From: Hyphomicrobiales bacterium
GTDB taxonomy: Bacteria; Pseudomonadota; Alphaproteobacteria; Rhizobiales; Rhizobiaceae
DNA length: 57,342 nt
NCBI GenBank assembly: GCA_900472605.1
Contig: UCJD01000016.1
Span: 1 to 57,342 of the forward strand
Reading direction: 5' to 3'
Shown here: positions 17,313 to 26,994 of the stretch, in pieces
Numbering within the stretch: position 1 is the stretch's first letter
Layout of the letters: each line of letters begins with the position of its first letter
Translations under genes and position numbers: made by a program
Notes under the pieces: model-generated
Told to the model about the DNA's origin: nothing
The model's input: the letters and a program-made list of their open reading frames with translations, nothing else
Database searches by the model: none

Positions 17313-18386
17313 ATGAGCATCAAGAACGTTGCGATTATCGGCTGCGGTATCGGCCGCTCCCACATCGTCGAGGGCTACCTGCCGCATCCCGACAAGTTCA
17401 AGGTCACGACGCTTTGCGACCTCAACGAGGAGCGGCTGAAGCAGGTCGGCGACGAATTCGATATTGCCGGGCGAACGACCTCTTTTGCCGAGGTTCTCGC
17501 CGACGACGGCATCGACATTGTCGACATCTGCACGCCGCCCGGCATCCATCTGGAGCAGGTGGTGGCGGCCCTTCAGGCGGGCAAGCACGTGATCTGCGAG
17601 AAGCCGCTGACCGGATCGCTATCCGGCGTCGACGAGATCATGCGCGTCGAAAAGACCGCCAAGGGCGTGCTGATGCCGATCTTCCAGTATCGCTACGGCG
17701 ACGGTGTGGAGAAGGCGAAGCGGATCATTCAGGCCGGGATCGCGGGCAAGCCCTATATGGGCTCGGTCGAGACCTTCTGGCTGCGCACGCCTGCCTATTA
17801 CGCCGTTCCGTGGCGGGGCAAGTGGGCAACCGAACTCGGCGGCGTGCTGGTGACGCATGCGCTGCACCTGCACGACATGCTGCTGCACCTGATGGGACCG
17901 GCGACGCGCGTCTTCGGCCGCGTGGCGACCCGCGTCAACGACATCGAGGTCGAGGATTGCGCCTCGGCGAGCCTGCAGATGGAAAACGGCGCCTTCGTGT
18001 CGCTGTCCTGCACGCTCGGCTCGCAGCAGGAAATCAGCCGGCTGAGGCTGCATTTCGAAAACGTCACCTTCGAGAGCAACCACGAGGCCTATTCGCCGGG
18101 CAAGGATCCATGGACGATCCTCGCCGCCAATGACGAGGTGCAGCGCCGGATCGACGCCGTGATCGGCGACTGGCAGCCGGTGGCGCCGCGCTTCACCACG
18201 CAGATGGCGCATTTCCACGCCCATCTCGAAGGCAACGGTCCGCTGCCCGTCAGCACCCAGGATGCGCGGCGGGCGCTGGAGCTCGTGACCGCCATCTATC
18301 AATCGTCGGACAGCGGCCAGGACATTGCCCTGCCTGTTGGACCCGACAGCCCGAAATACGCCGACTGGCGCGCAAGAACCCGGTAA
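17313..18386 (+). CDS. Gfo/Idh/MocA-family dehydrogenase within the transporter operon
   Basis: 357 residues from ATG 17313, 5 bases after the permease stop; the ORF runs far upstream in frame but overlaps the permease there. Rossmann motif GCGIGRSH near 10-17; family lysine in VICEKPLTG near 97; later regions include PIFQYRYGDGVEKAKRI and WATELGGVLVTHALHLHDML. The third enzyme of this family in the region. Its position between permeases and ATPase implies it acts on the imported compound. Substrate unknown. Confidence 0.87.
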   Translation: MSIKNVAIIGCGIGRSHIVEGYLPHPDKFKVTTLCDLNEERLKQVGDEFDIAGRTTSFAEVLADDGIDIVDICTPPGIHLEQVVAALQAGKHVICEKPLTGSLSGVDEIMRVEKTAKGVLMPIFQYRYGDGVEKAKRIIQAGIAGKPYMGSVETFWLRTPAYYAVPWRGKWATELGGVLVTHALHLHDMLLHLMGPATRVFGRVATRVNDIEVEDCASASLQMENGAFVSLSCTLGSQQEISRLRLHFENVTFESNHEAYSPGKDPWTILAANDEVQRRIDAVIGDWQPVAPRFTTQMAHFHAHLEGNGPLPVSTQDARRALELVTAIYQSSDSGQDIALPVGPDSPKYADWRARTR

Positions 18387-18409
18387 CGGACCAGAGAGGA
18401 ATTCGAGAG

Positions 18410-19489
<1,080 letters not shown>

Positions 19490-19553
19490 CGCGCTTGACA
19501 GCACAGCCCACTCTGGCCAAAATTTCAATAGGATAGGCCGCGAGGGGGACAGC

Positions 19554-20423
19554 GTGACGCCTGAAGACCGGATACATGCGCTTGGCATATGGAATGGTCC
19601 GATCGATATCTCGGCGATCACGGGAGGCATCACCAACCGCAACTATCTGGTCTGCGACGGCACGCTGAAGCGGGTCGTGCGGCTGGGCGACGACATTCCG
19701 GTCCATCACATCAGCCGATCGAACGAACTGGCGGCGAGCAAGGCGGCGCATGCGGCCGGGCTATCGCCCGCGGTGATCCATCATGCGCCGGGGGTGCTGG
19801 TGCTCGACTATATCGAGTCACGAGCGCTGACGCCGGAGGATCTGCGCGACGCCGGGACGCTTGAGCGCGTGATCCCGCTCGTGCGTGCCTGCCATCACGA
19901 TATCGCACGCGAATTTCGCGGCACGGCCACGATCTTCTGGGTGTTTCACGTGGTGCGCGACTATATCGCGACGCTCGATGCCGCCGGCAGCCCGTATCAC
20001 CAGCTGTTTTCCGATCTTCTGACCAAGGCGGAGCGGCTGGAGCAGGCGGCCGGTCCCTTCGAGATCGCCTTCGGCCACAACGACATGCTGGCCGCCAATT
20101 TTCTCGACGACGGCAAAAGGCTCTGGCTGATCGACTGGGACTATGCCGGCTTCAACACGCCGCTCTTCGACCTCGGTGGGCTCGCCTCCAACAACGAGTT
20201 TTCCGAGGATGCGGAGCGGGCGATGCTCGAGGCCTACTACCAAGCGCCGCTGACACCGGATCTCTGGCGGCGCTACCGGGCGATGAAATGCGCCTCGCTC
20301 TTGCGCGAGATGCTGTGGAGCATGGTGTCGGAAATCCACTCGACCATCGATTTCGACTACGCCGCCTATACCGCCGAAAACCGCGCGCGCTTCGAGCGCG
20401 CCTATGCCGAACAGGATCAATGA
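19554..20423 (+). CDS. Choline/ethanolamine kinase-like phosphotransferase
   Basis: 289 residues from a GTG with GAGGGGGAC just before it. The aminoglycoside-phosphotransferase/choline-kinase fold is evident: ITGGITNRNYLV (nucleotide loop), the Brenner-type catalytic motif FGHNDMLAANFL near 178-189, and the metal-binding Asp in LWLIDWDYAGFNTPLFDLG near 196-214. This closely follows LicA/choline-kinase relatives. It should phosphorylate a small hydroxylated or amino-alcohol substrate. It ends 1 base before the flavoprotein start, so the two are coupled. The combination with sugar uptake genes is unusual. Confidence 0.82.
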   Translation: MTPEDRIHALGIWNGPIDISAITGGITNRNYLVCDGTLKRVVRLGDDIPVHHISRSNELAASKAAHAAGLSPAVIHHAPGVLVLDYIESRALTPEDLRDAGTLERVIPLVRACHHDIAREFRGTATIFWVFHVVRDYIATLDAAGSPYHQLFSDLLTKAERLEQAAGPFEIAFGHNDMLAANFLDDGKRLWLIDWDYAGFNTPLFDLGGLASNNEFSEDAERAMLEAYYQAPLTPDLWRRYRAMKCASLLREMLWSMVSEIHSTIDFDYAAYTAENRARFERAYAEQDQ

Positions 20424-20424
20424 C

Positions 20425-22875
20425 ATGACGAAGGAATTGCCCAGGACCGCCAAGGTTGTCGTCATCGGCGGCGGCATCATCGGCTGTTCGACGGCCTATC
20501 ATCTCGGCAAGCTCGGCTGGACGGACACCGTGCTCTTGGAACGCAAGAAGCTGACCTCAGGCACCACCTTCCACGCCGCCGGCCTCGTCGGCCAGCTCAG
20601 GACCAGCGCCAACATCACCCAGCTGCTCGGCTATTCCGTCGATCTCTACAAGCGGCTGGAGGCGGAAACCGGGCTCGGGACCGGCTGGAAGATGAATGGC
20701 GGGCTCAGGCTTGCCTGCAACGAGGAACGCTGGACCGAGGTGAAGCGGCAGGCGACCACGGCGCAGTCCTTTGGGCTCGACATGCAGCTGCTCACGCCGC
20801 AGGAGGCCTTCGACCTCTGGCCGCTGATGACAACAGACGACCTGATCGGCGCCGCCTACCTTCCGACCGACGGCCAGGCCAACCCCTCCGACATCACCCA
20901 GGCGCTGGCCAAGGGCGCGCGGATGGCGGGCGTGTCGATCTTCGAGGATACCGAGGTCATCGATCTGGAGATAGACAAGGGGAAGATCCGCGCCGTCATC
21001 ACCGAACAGGGCCGCATCGAGTGCGAACGTGTCGTCGTCTGCGCCGGGCAATGGACGCGGGCGTTTGCCGCGCGCTTCGGGGTCAACGTGCCGCTGGTCT
21101 CGGTCGAGCACCAGTACATCATCACCGAATCCTTCGGGGTGCCCTCGAACCTGCCGACGCTGCGCGACCCTGATCGCCTGACCTATTACAAGGAGGAGGT
21201 CGGCGGCATCGTCATGGGCGGCTACGAGCCGAACCCGATCGCCTGGGCGAAATCGGGCATCCCCGAGGGCTTCCACTACACGCTGCTCGACAGCAATTTC
21301 GACCATTTCGAACAGATTATGGAGCAGGCGCTCGGGCGCGTGCCGGCGCTGGAAAATGTCGGCGTGAAGCAGCTGCTCAACGGACCGGAAAGCTTTACGC
21401 CCGACGGCAACTTCATTCTCGGCGAGGCACCTGAACTCAGGAATTTCTTCGTCGGCGCCGGCTTTAACGCCTTCGGCATCGCGTCGGCCGGTGGGGCTGG
21501 CATGGCGCTCGCCGAGTGGGTGAGCAAGGGCGAGCCGCCCTATGATCTCTGGCCGGTCGACATCCGCCGCTTCGGCCGCCCGCATTTCGACACCGACTGG
21601 GTGCGCACCCGCACGCTGGAGGCCTACGGCAAGCATTACACGCTGGCCTTCCCCTTTGAGGAATATGCAAGCGGCCGCCCCTGCCGGAAATCGCCGCTCT
21701 ACGACCGGTTGAAGGCGCAGGGTGCCTGCTTCGGCGAGAAGCTCGGCTGGGAGCGACCGAACTGGTTTGCCGATCTCTTCGCCAATGAGGAGCCGAGGGA
21801 TGTCTACAGCTACGAGAGGCAGAACTGGTTCGAGGCGGTCGGGCGCGAGCACAAGGCAGTGCGCGAGGCGGCTGTCATCTTCGACCAGACGTCGTTTGCC
21901 AAGTTCGCGCTGAAGGGCCGCGACGCGGAGGCTGCCCTTTCCTGGATCGCCGCCAACGACGTTGCCAAACCGGTGGGCTCGCTGGTCTACACGCAGATGC
22001 TGAACGACAAGGGCGGCATCGAATGCGACCTGACCTGTGCGCGGATCGCCGAAGACGAGTATTACATCGTCACCGGCACGGGTTTTGCGACGCATGATTT
22101 CGACTGGATAGCCCGCAATATTCCCGAGGGTCTTCATGCCGAGCTGGTCGATGTAACCTCGGCCTATTCGGTGCTGGCGCTGATGGGGCCGAATGCGCGC
22201 GCGGTGCTGGAGAAAGTGACAAGCACCGACATCTCCAACGCCGCATTCCCCTTCGGGCGCGTGAAAACCGTCGGCATCGCGGGCTGCCCGGTGCGGGCGC
22301 TGCGCATCACCTATGTCGGTGAGCTCGGCTACGAGCTGCATGTGCCGGTCGAATATGCCACGACCGTCTATGACGCGCTGATGGCGGCAGGCGCTGCGCT
22401 GCATCTCGTCAACGCCGGCTATCGCGCGATCGAGAGCTGCCGGCTGGAGAAGGGTTATCGCGCCTGGGGTTCCGACATCGGGCCGGATCATACGCCGATC
22501 GAGGCAGGGCTTGGCTGGGCGGTGAAGACGAAAAAGGCCATTCCGTTCAAGGGCCGCGCGGCGATCGAGCGGCAGCGGGCAGCGGGCGTCAAGAAGATGC
22601 TGGCCTGTTTCGTGCCCGAAGACCCTGATGTTGTGCTGCTTGGCCGCGAGACGATCTACCGCGACGGCAAGCGCGTCGGCTGGCTCTCCTCGGGCGGATT
22701 CGGCTACACGATCGGCAAGGCGATCGGCTACGGTTATGTGCGCCATGCCGAGGGGGTGACCGAGGATTTCGTGCTGTCGGGGAGGTACGAACTCGATGTC
22801 GCCCGGGTGCGGGTGCCGTGCACGGTGTCGCTGACGCCGCTTTATGATGCCGGAATGGTGCGGGTGAAGGGGTAG
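20425..22875 (+). CDS. Dimethylglycine/sarcosine dehydrogenase-like flavoprotein with GcvT domain
   Basis: 816 residues from ATG 20425. The FAD-binding DAO domain has VVVIGGGIIGCSTAYHLG at 11-28; TTFHAAGL follows, where His50 matches the His that binds FAD covalently in dimethylglycine dehydrogenase. A linker region (about 370-430) and a C-terminal GcvT/aminomethyltransferase-like domain (about 440-815; CRLEKGYRAWGSDIGPDHTP, then the barrel end) would take the one-carbon unit on tetrahydrofolate. Expected reaction: oxidative N-demethylation of a secondary or tertiary amine. Last gene of the rightward operon; the true substrate is unknown. Confidence 0.87.
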   Translation: MTKELPRTAKVVVIGGGIIGCSTAYHLGKLGWTDTVLLERKKLTSGTTFHAAGLVGQLRTSANITQLLGYSVDLYKRLEAETGLGTGWKMNGGLRLACNEERWTEVKRQATTAQSFGLDMQLLTPQEAFDLWPLMTTDDLIGAAYLPTDGQANPSDITQALAKGARMAGVSIFEDTEVIDLEIDKGKIRAVITEQGRIECERVVVCAGQWTRAFAARFGVNVPLVSVEHQYIITESFGVPSNLPTLRDPDRLTYYKEEVGGIVMGGYEPNPIAWAKSGIPEGFHYTLLDSNFDHFEQIMEQALGRVPALENVGVKQLLNGPESFTPDGNFILGEAPELRNFFVGAGFNAFGIASAGGAGMALAEWVSKGEPPYDLWPVDIRRFGRPHFDTDWVRTRTLEAYGKHYTLAFPFEEYASGRPCRKSPLYDRLKAQGACFGEKLGWERPNWFADLFANEEPRDVYSYERQNWFEAVGREHKAVREAAVIFDQTSFAKFALKGRDAEAALSWIAANDVAKPVGSLVYTQMLNDKGGIECDLTCARIAEDEYYIVTGTGFATHDFDWIARNIPEGLHAELVDVTSAYSVLALMGPNARAVLEKVTSTDISNAAFPFGRVKTVGIAGCPVRALRITYVGELGYELHVPVEYATTVYDALMAAGAALHLVNAGYRAIESCRLEKGYRAWGSDIGPDHTPIEAGLGWAVKTKKAIPFKGRAAIERQRAAGVKKMLACFVPEDPDVVLLGRETIYRDGKRVGWLSSGGFGYTIGKAIGYGYVRHAEGVTEDFVLSGRYELDVARVRVPCTVSLTPLYDAGMVRVKG

Positions 22876-22954
22876 GTGCGGGCAGAGAAAGCTGTCAGAG
22901 GACGACGGCTACCCCAACCTCCCTCATCCTCGCCCTCGTGGCGGGGATCCAGCC

Positions 22955-23056
22955 ACGGCGCGTCCGCGCCGTAAATGACGCACTTCAATCGGTGGCAAAG
23001 AGTCCATTGCGATCAAGGACTTGATCTCGCTGGATTCCTGTCACAAGGACAGGAAT
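22955..23056. repeat. Mosaic of three palindromes in a convergent intergenic region
   Basis: Three perfect inverted repeats follow one another: ACGGCGCG-TC-CGCGCCGT (22955-22972), GATCAAG-GA-CTTGATC (23011-23026) and ATTCCTGTC-ACAAG-GACAGGAAT (23034-23056). This resembles the short intergenic mosaic elements scattered in Rhizobiaceae chromosomes. It sits between two convergent genes, where it may also end transcription from both sides. Confidence 0.6.
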
Positions 23057-23071
23057 GAGCGTGGGGATGCC

Positions 23072-24526
23072 TTAAAACAACGGCAGCTTGCCGTCTTGGA
23101 TCAAGATATCCAGCTTGTTGGCTACGTCGTCGGTCCAGGCGAGATTCCCCGTCAGCACATCGGGAAACAGACCCGGCAGCGTGAACAACGCCGCCGAAAC
23201 GGCGCCGCCGTTGCGCGGAACGTCGGCCAGCAGCGTTGCGATCTCGGCAGCGCGCGGATCGCGCAGCTCGTAAGACTGCCGCTTGCGATCGACGCCCAGC
23301 GCATAGCGCATCCAGGCGGCGACGGCGATGGCGTAGGTTTCCGCATGGTCGCCAGAAGCCAGCGCTTCGGCTGCCGGCTCCAGCAGGCGCTGCGGCAGCT
23401 TCTGGGTGCCGTCCATGGCGATCTGGTAGGTGCGGTGGGCGATCGCCTTGTTGGCGAAGCGGGCCATCAGTTCGTCGGCATAGGCGTCGAGATCGATGCC
23501 GGGGACCGGATCGAGCGTGGCGGCAGCGGCGTTCATGTGCCGGTGGGCGAGTGCTGCCAGGCCGACATCGTCCATGACGTCCCGAATGAATTCATAGCCG
23601 GCAATGTAGCCGAGATAGGCGAGCAGCGAGTGGGCGCCGTTCAGCATCCGCAGCTTCATCTTTTCGTAGGCCGAGACATCCTCGACCATCAGCGCACCGG
23701 CCTTTTCCCATTGCGGACGGCCGTTGGCGAAGCGGTCCTCGATGACCCATTGGGCGAAGGGCTCGGTCTCGATGGCCGCAAGGTCGGTGCGGCCGGTGAG
23801 TTGCTCGGCATCGCGATAGGTGGCGTCGGTGCTGGCCGGGGTGATGCGATCGACCATGGTCGAGGGGAACGGGACGTTATCCTCGATCCACTGTCTGAGG
23901 CCGGGATCGACACGGCCGGCGAAATCCAGCACGAGACGCTTCAGCACGGCGCCGTTGCTTGGCAGGTTATCGCAGCTGAGCGGGGTGAAAGGCGCGATGT
24001 CCTTGGCGCGACGGCGGGCCAGTCCCTCGACCAGATAGCCGATGACGCCGCGCGGTGTGTGCGGGCTGGCAAGGTCGGCTGCGATATCGGCGTGCTTGAG
24101 ATCGAGACCGCCGGTGGCGGCGTCGAAGCCATAGGCCTTTTCGGTGACCGTCAGGCTGACGATGCGGATGGCGGGATCCTCGAGCCGGGCGAGAAGGCCG
24201 GCAGGGTCGCGCGGGGCGACATGGGCCTTCAGGATCGGGCCGATCACATGCGCCTCGGTGCCCCCGGTATCGCGCACCAGCATGGTATAAAGGCCGTTCT
24301 GCTCATTGAGGTGATCGGCCACGTCTGATGTGCGAAGGCTCGCCACCTCGATCCCCCAATCTCCTCCGGCAAAGGCCAGTGCGGCATCGGTATAGGGTGC
24401 GAAGTGGGCGCGGAAGAAGGCGCCGGGGCCGAGATGCAGAATGCCCGGCTTCAGCACATCCCGGCTAAAGGCCGGAAGCTTTGCAGAGGGGGCAAGGCCG
24501 GTGAGGCGCGTCAGTCGTTCGGTCAC
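23072..24526 (-). CDS. uxuB: Mannitol dehydrogenase-family protein, probable fructuronate reductase
   Basis: 484 residues from the GTG at 24526, whose bases overlap the uxaC stop (GTGA); longer ATG starts would lie inside uxaC. The N-terminal NAD domain opens GILHLGPGAFFRAHFAPYTDAAL. The polyol-dehydrogenase core includes LSCDNLPSNGAVLKRLV, the VDRITPA stretch and the catalytic Lys region KMKLRMLNGAHSLLAYLGYIAGYE near 315-338. Coupling to uxaC strongly suggests D-fructuronate to D-mannonate reduction (UxuB); mannitol or tagaturonate activity remains possible, since the family does not separate cleanly by sequence. Confidence 0.82.
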   Translation of the reverse strand: MTERLTRLTGLAPSAKLPAFSRDVLKPGILHLGPGAFFRAHFAPYTDAALAFAGGDWGIEVASLRTSDVADHLNEQNGLYTMLVRDTGGTEAHVIGPILKAHVAPRDPAGLLARLEDPAIRIVSLTVTEKAYGFDAATGGLDLKHADIAADLASPHTPRGVIGYLVEGLARRRAKDIAPFTPLSCDNLPSNGAVLKRLVLDFAGRVDPGLRQWIEDNVPFPSTMVDRITPASTDATYRDAEQLTGRTDLAAIETEPFAQWVIEDRFANGRPQWEKAGALMVEDVSAYEKMKLRMLNGAHSLLAYLGYIAGYEFIRDVMDDVGLAALAHRHMNAAAATLDPVPGIDLDAYADELMARFANKAIAHRTYQIAMDGTQKLPQRLLEPAAEALASGDHAETYAIAVAAWMRYALGVDRKRQSYELRDPRAAEIATLLADVPRNGGAVSAALFTLPGLFPDVLTGNLAWTDDVANKLDILIQDGKLPLF

Positions 24527-25938
24527 AGCTTGTAGGCCTTCTTGGCGTTGCCGTAGGAGAGATCGGCGGCGGCGATTGCCGCATCCTGGCGTGAAATCCG
24601 ATGCTCGGCCGCCAGCGTCGCCAGGAAGCCGCAGACTTCGCGGCGCCAGACATCGTGGCGGGCGGGAATGGAGAGCAGCGCGCGGGTGTCGTCGTTGAAG
24701 CCGGCCATGTTTGCGAAGCCGGCTGTTTCGACCACCTGGTCGAGATAGCGGCGGATGCCGGCGGGGCTGTCGTGGAACCACCAGGGCGGGCCGATCATCA
24801 GGCAGGGCCAGTGGCCGGCCATCGGCGCCAGTTCGCGGGCGTACGTCGTTTCGTCCAGCGTGAAGAGCAGGACGCGCAGACCCGGCGCATGACCGTATTT
24901 CGCGAGAAGTGCCGAGAGGCCGCCGACCCAATCGGTTGATGTCGGGATATCGGCGCCCATGTTCGGTCCGCGCGTTTGGAACAGTTCACGGTCGGTATTG
25001 CGGCGCGAACCGGCATGGATCTGCATGACCATGCCGTCTTCCGCCGACAGCCCGGCCATTTCGGTCAGCATCTGGCCACGGAAGAGCTCACCCTCGCCGG
25101 CCTCCAGTGTACCTCTGTGTGCCCTGTCGAGCAGTCGCTGCTTGTCCGAGGGCGGCAGATCGGCGGTGAAGGCGGTGGGGACGCCATGGTCGGTCGCGGT
25201 GGCGCCGAATTTGCGGAAATAGGCGCGGCGCTTACGATGCGCGTCGATCAGCCCATCCCAGCTCGAGACGTCGCAACCCGTGAGCTCGCCGAGTTTAACG
25301 AGGTTTTCGCGAAAGCCGACGGCATCGGGATCGGTGACGCTATCGGGGCGATAGGTGGTGCGCACGCGGCCGATCCAGCCATCCTCGGCCATTTTCTGGT
25401 GATGCGGCAGCTGATCGAGCGCGCCCTCGGTCGTTGCGATCGTCTCGATGCCGAAGCGCTTGTGGAGCGCGCGCGGGCGGAATTCCGGCAGCGCCAGTTG
25501 CGCGTTGATGTGATCGTAGAGCGCGTCGGCGTTCTTAGGCGTCAGCGGCTCCTTGCAGCCGAGTACCGCCGACATGGCGTGATCGACCCAGAGGCTGGAC
25601 GGCGTGCCGCGGAAGAGATGATAATGCGCGGCGAAGGTGCACCAGATGGCGCGGCCGGACGCGACAGCCTTGCCGTCGAGGCGAGGAACGCCGAGATCGT
25701 CGAGCTTGACGCCGACGCTGTGCAGCATGCGGAAGAGATAGTGATCGGGGATGACGAGCAGCGAGGCAGCGTCCTCGAAGGGCTGGTCGTCGGCGAACCA
25801 GGAGGGTTCGGTGTGGCCGTGCGGACTGACGATCGGCAGAGCGCTGACGCTCTCGTAAAGCTCGCGTGCGATTGATCGCGTTGCCGGATCGGCCGGAAAC
25901 AGCCGGTCCGGATGCAGAAACCCGTTGCCGATATCCAT
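24523..25938 (-). CDS. uxaC: Glucuronate (uronate) isomerase
   Basis: 471 residues, matching UxaC throughout: FLHPDRLFPADPATRSIARELYE at the start, the metal-binding SPHGHTEPSWFA near 38-49, LFRMLHSVGVK, LHKRFGIETIATTEGALD, and GGLSALLAKYGH. It converts D-glucuronate to D-fructuronate (and galacturonate to tagaturonate), feeding the next gene, which it overlaps. A candidate operator at 26001-26016 about 63 bases upstream resembles the two TetR-flanking sites, predicting common regulation with the 9.8-22.9 kb cluster. No uxuA or KDG kinase/aldolase is in the window. Confidence 0.93.
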   Translation of the reverse strand: MDIGNGFLHPDRLFPADPATRSIARELYESVSALPIVSPHGHTEPSWFADDQPFEDAASLLVIPDHYLFRMLHSVGVKLDDLGVPRLDGKAVASGRAIWCTFAAHYHLFRGTPSSLWVDHAMSAVLGCKEPLTPKNADALYDHINAQLALPEFRPRALHKRFGIETIATTEGALDQLPHHQKMAEDGWIGRVRTTYRPDSVTDPDAVGFRENLVKLGELTGCDVSSWDGLIDAHRKRRAYFRKFGATATDHGVPTAFTADLPPSDKQRLLDRAHRGTLEAGEGELFRGQMLTEMAGLSAEDGMVMQIHAGSRRNTDRELFQTRGPNMGADIPTSTDWVGGLSALLAKYGHAPGLRVLLFTLDETTYARELAPMAGHWPCLMIGPPWWFHDSPAGIRRYLDQVVETAGFANMAGFNDDTRALLSIPARHDVWRREVCGFLATLAAEHRISRQDAAIAAADLSYGNAKKAYKL

Positions 25939-26000
25939 CAGTATTCCTCCCTAGTCCCTACCGGCCTAGCGCACAAAAAAAGATGCGGCAAGGGCTTTTA

Positions 26001-26016
26001 GTAACCAAACGGTTCA
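26001..26016. promoter_or_regulatory. TetR operator candidate, site 3, before uxaC
   Basis: GTAACC-AAAC-GGTTCA; inner arms AACC/GGTT pair perfectly. Read from the same left-hand base, it matches site 1 at 13 of 16 positions and site 2 at 12 of 16. The site lies between uxaC and the divergent slyX. Confidence 0.6.
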
Positions 26017-26131
26017 CTTTATGAATCGGCGACAGCTGCTCTCGAAACGATTGACCTTGCGGCCTATTTCCGCTTTGGAGAGCGCAATCACATGACCGGC
26101 TCATATGGCCTGTTGTGGCAAGGAGAGTTCG

Positions 26132-26341
26132 ATGCCTGACGAAACGAGCCGCATTACCCAGCTCGAAGAAATCGTTGCTCACCAGAGCAAGACGATCGAG
26201 GAACTGTCCGACCAGCTGACGGAACAATGGAAGGTCGTGGAGCAGACGCGCGCCAAGCTGGACCGGCTGACCGAGCGTTTCCTATCGCTCGAGGAGCAGT
26301 CGCTGGATGCGCCGGCAATCACCCGCCCGCCGCATTACTGA
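26132..26341 (+). CDS. slyX: SlyX family protein
   Basis: 69 residues from ATG 26132 (MPDETSRITQLEEIVAHQSK), with AAGGAGAG just upstream; an ATG 9 codons earlier is unlikely. The protein is mostly one long amphipathic helix with coiled-coil heptads (residues about 5-50) and ends in TRPPHY, the conserved SlyX tail. Function is unclear in the family despite the historic link to phage lysis. It lies 114 bases before the PACE gene, outside the riboswitch region. Confidence 0.85.
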   Translation: MPDETSRITQLEEIVAHQSKTIEELSDQLTEQWKVVEQTRAKLDRLTERFLSLEEQSLDAPAITRPPHY

Positions 26342-26389
26342 CCACCACGATCTTGCCTTCTGCGGGCAAAATCCCTATATCAGCGGCGC

Positions 26390-26454
26390 GAGGACGACCT
26401 CCCCCGTATGGGCAAAAACTCGGGACGACCCGACTTATCCCACGGGGGTTTTTC
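26390..26454 (+). promoter_or_regulatory. Guanidine-II (mini-ykkC) riboswitch candidate
   Basis: Two hairpins with identical ACGA tetraloops stand in the leader of the PACE gene: GAGG-ACGA-CCTC (26390-26401) and TCGGG-ACGA-CCCGA (26420-26433), 18 bases apart. Paired stems capped by ACGR loops and a spacer of this size define mini-ykkC, the guanidine-II class. CCCCCGT (26401-26407) is complementary to ACGGGGG (26442-26448), which contains the ribosome-binding GGGGG 6 bases before the ATG. Hairpin 1 uses the start of that pyrimidine run. Guanidine binding should therefore free the ribosome site and switch translation on. The ligand is inferred from motif identity. Confidence 0.82.
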
Positions 26455-26901
26455 ATGCGATCTATATCCGACCGTATCCGTCACGCCATCAGCTTCGAAA
26501 TCATCGGCCTTGCGCTTGTCACGCCGCTTGGCGCCTTTGCCTTCGGCATGCCGATCGCCGATATTGGCGTTGTCGGCGTGGTAAGCGCCACGATCGCCAC
26601 GGGCTGGAACTATCTCTACAATCTCGGCTTCGACCATGTGATGCAGCGTATGACTGGCGGCACGAAGAAGAGCATGCCTGTGCGCGTGCTGCATGCCGTT
26701 CTGTTCGAGGGCGGCTTGTTGCTGGCCCTGCTGCCGCTGATCGCCTGGTATCTCGACGTCAGCCTGCTACAGGCCTTCATGATGGACGTGTCCTTCGCGC
26801 TCTTTTATCTGGTCTATGCCTTCGTCTTTAACCTGGCCTATGACCGCATTTTCCCTCTGCCGGACTGGCAGGAGACGGCGCCCGACGCTGCGCGCGGCTG
26901 A
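26455..26901 (+). CDS. PACE-family efflux transporter
   Basis: 148 residues from ATG 26455 (MRSISDRIRHAISFEIIGLAL). Four membrane helices are arranged as two bacterial transmembrane pair (BTP) domains: residues about 8-70 (ATIATGWNYLYNLGFDHVM, with the PACE-typical W-N-Y-x-Y-N) and about 78-145 (ALFYLVYAFVFNLAYDRIFP). This is the layout of AceI-type PACE proteins, which export cationic compounds (chlorhexidine, acriflavine, short diamines) using the proton gradient. The leader contains a guanidine-II riboswitch candidate, so guanidinium export is a natural prediction. The earlier in-frame ORF start at 26227 overlaps slyX and is rejected. Confidence 0.88.
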   Translation: MRSISDRIRHAISFEIIGLALVTPLGAFAFGMPIADIGVVGVVSATIATGWNYLYNLGFDHVMQRMTGGTKKSMPVRVLHAVLFEGGLLLALLPLIAWYLDVSLLQAFMMDVSFALFYLVYAFVFNLAYDRIFPLPDWQETAPDAARG

Positions 26902-26912
26902 TGGGCTTCAAG

Positions 26913-26933
26913 CCGCGCTGAACGGCGCGGTTT
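26913..26933 (+). terminator. Short hairpin after the PACE gene
   Basis: CCGCGC-TGAACG-GCGCGG followed by TTT only. Position 12 bases after the stop suits a terminator, but the T tract is poor. Confidence 0.35.
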
Positions 26934-26994
26934 GCGATCGCGGCTTTCGGGTCTATAAGCGGCTCAGTAGCATTTCCGAACGAAAGACGACAGC

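Noticed and set aside
20557..22746. A 729-codon minus-strand ORF opposite the flavoprotein gene
   Set aside because: Antisense shadow; the plus-strand protein has clear FAD and GcvT motifs.
25958..26227. 89-codon minus-strand ORF before uxaC
   Set aside because: It overlaps slyX and the operator region, and its product has no protein-like pattern.
26401..26454. Reading the PACE leader as only a rho-independent terminator for slyX
   Set aside because: CCCCCGT/ACGGGGG followed by T's does look like one, but the two ACGA hairpins and the overlap with the ribosome site fit a riboswitch better.
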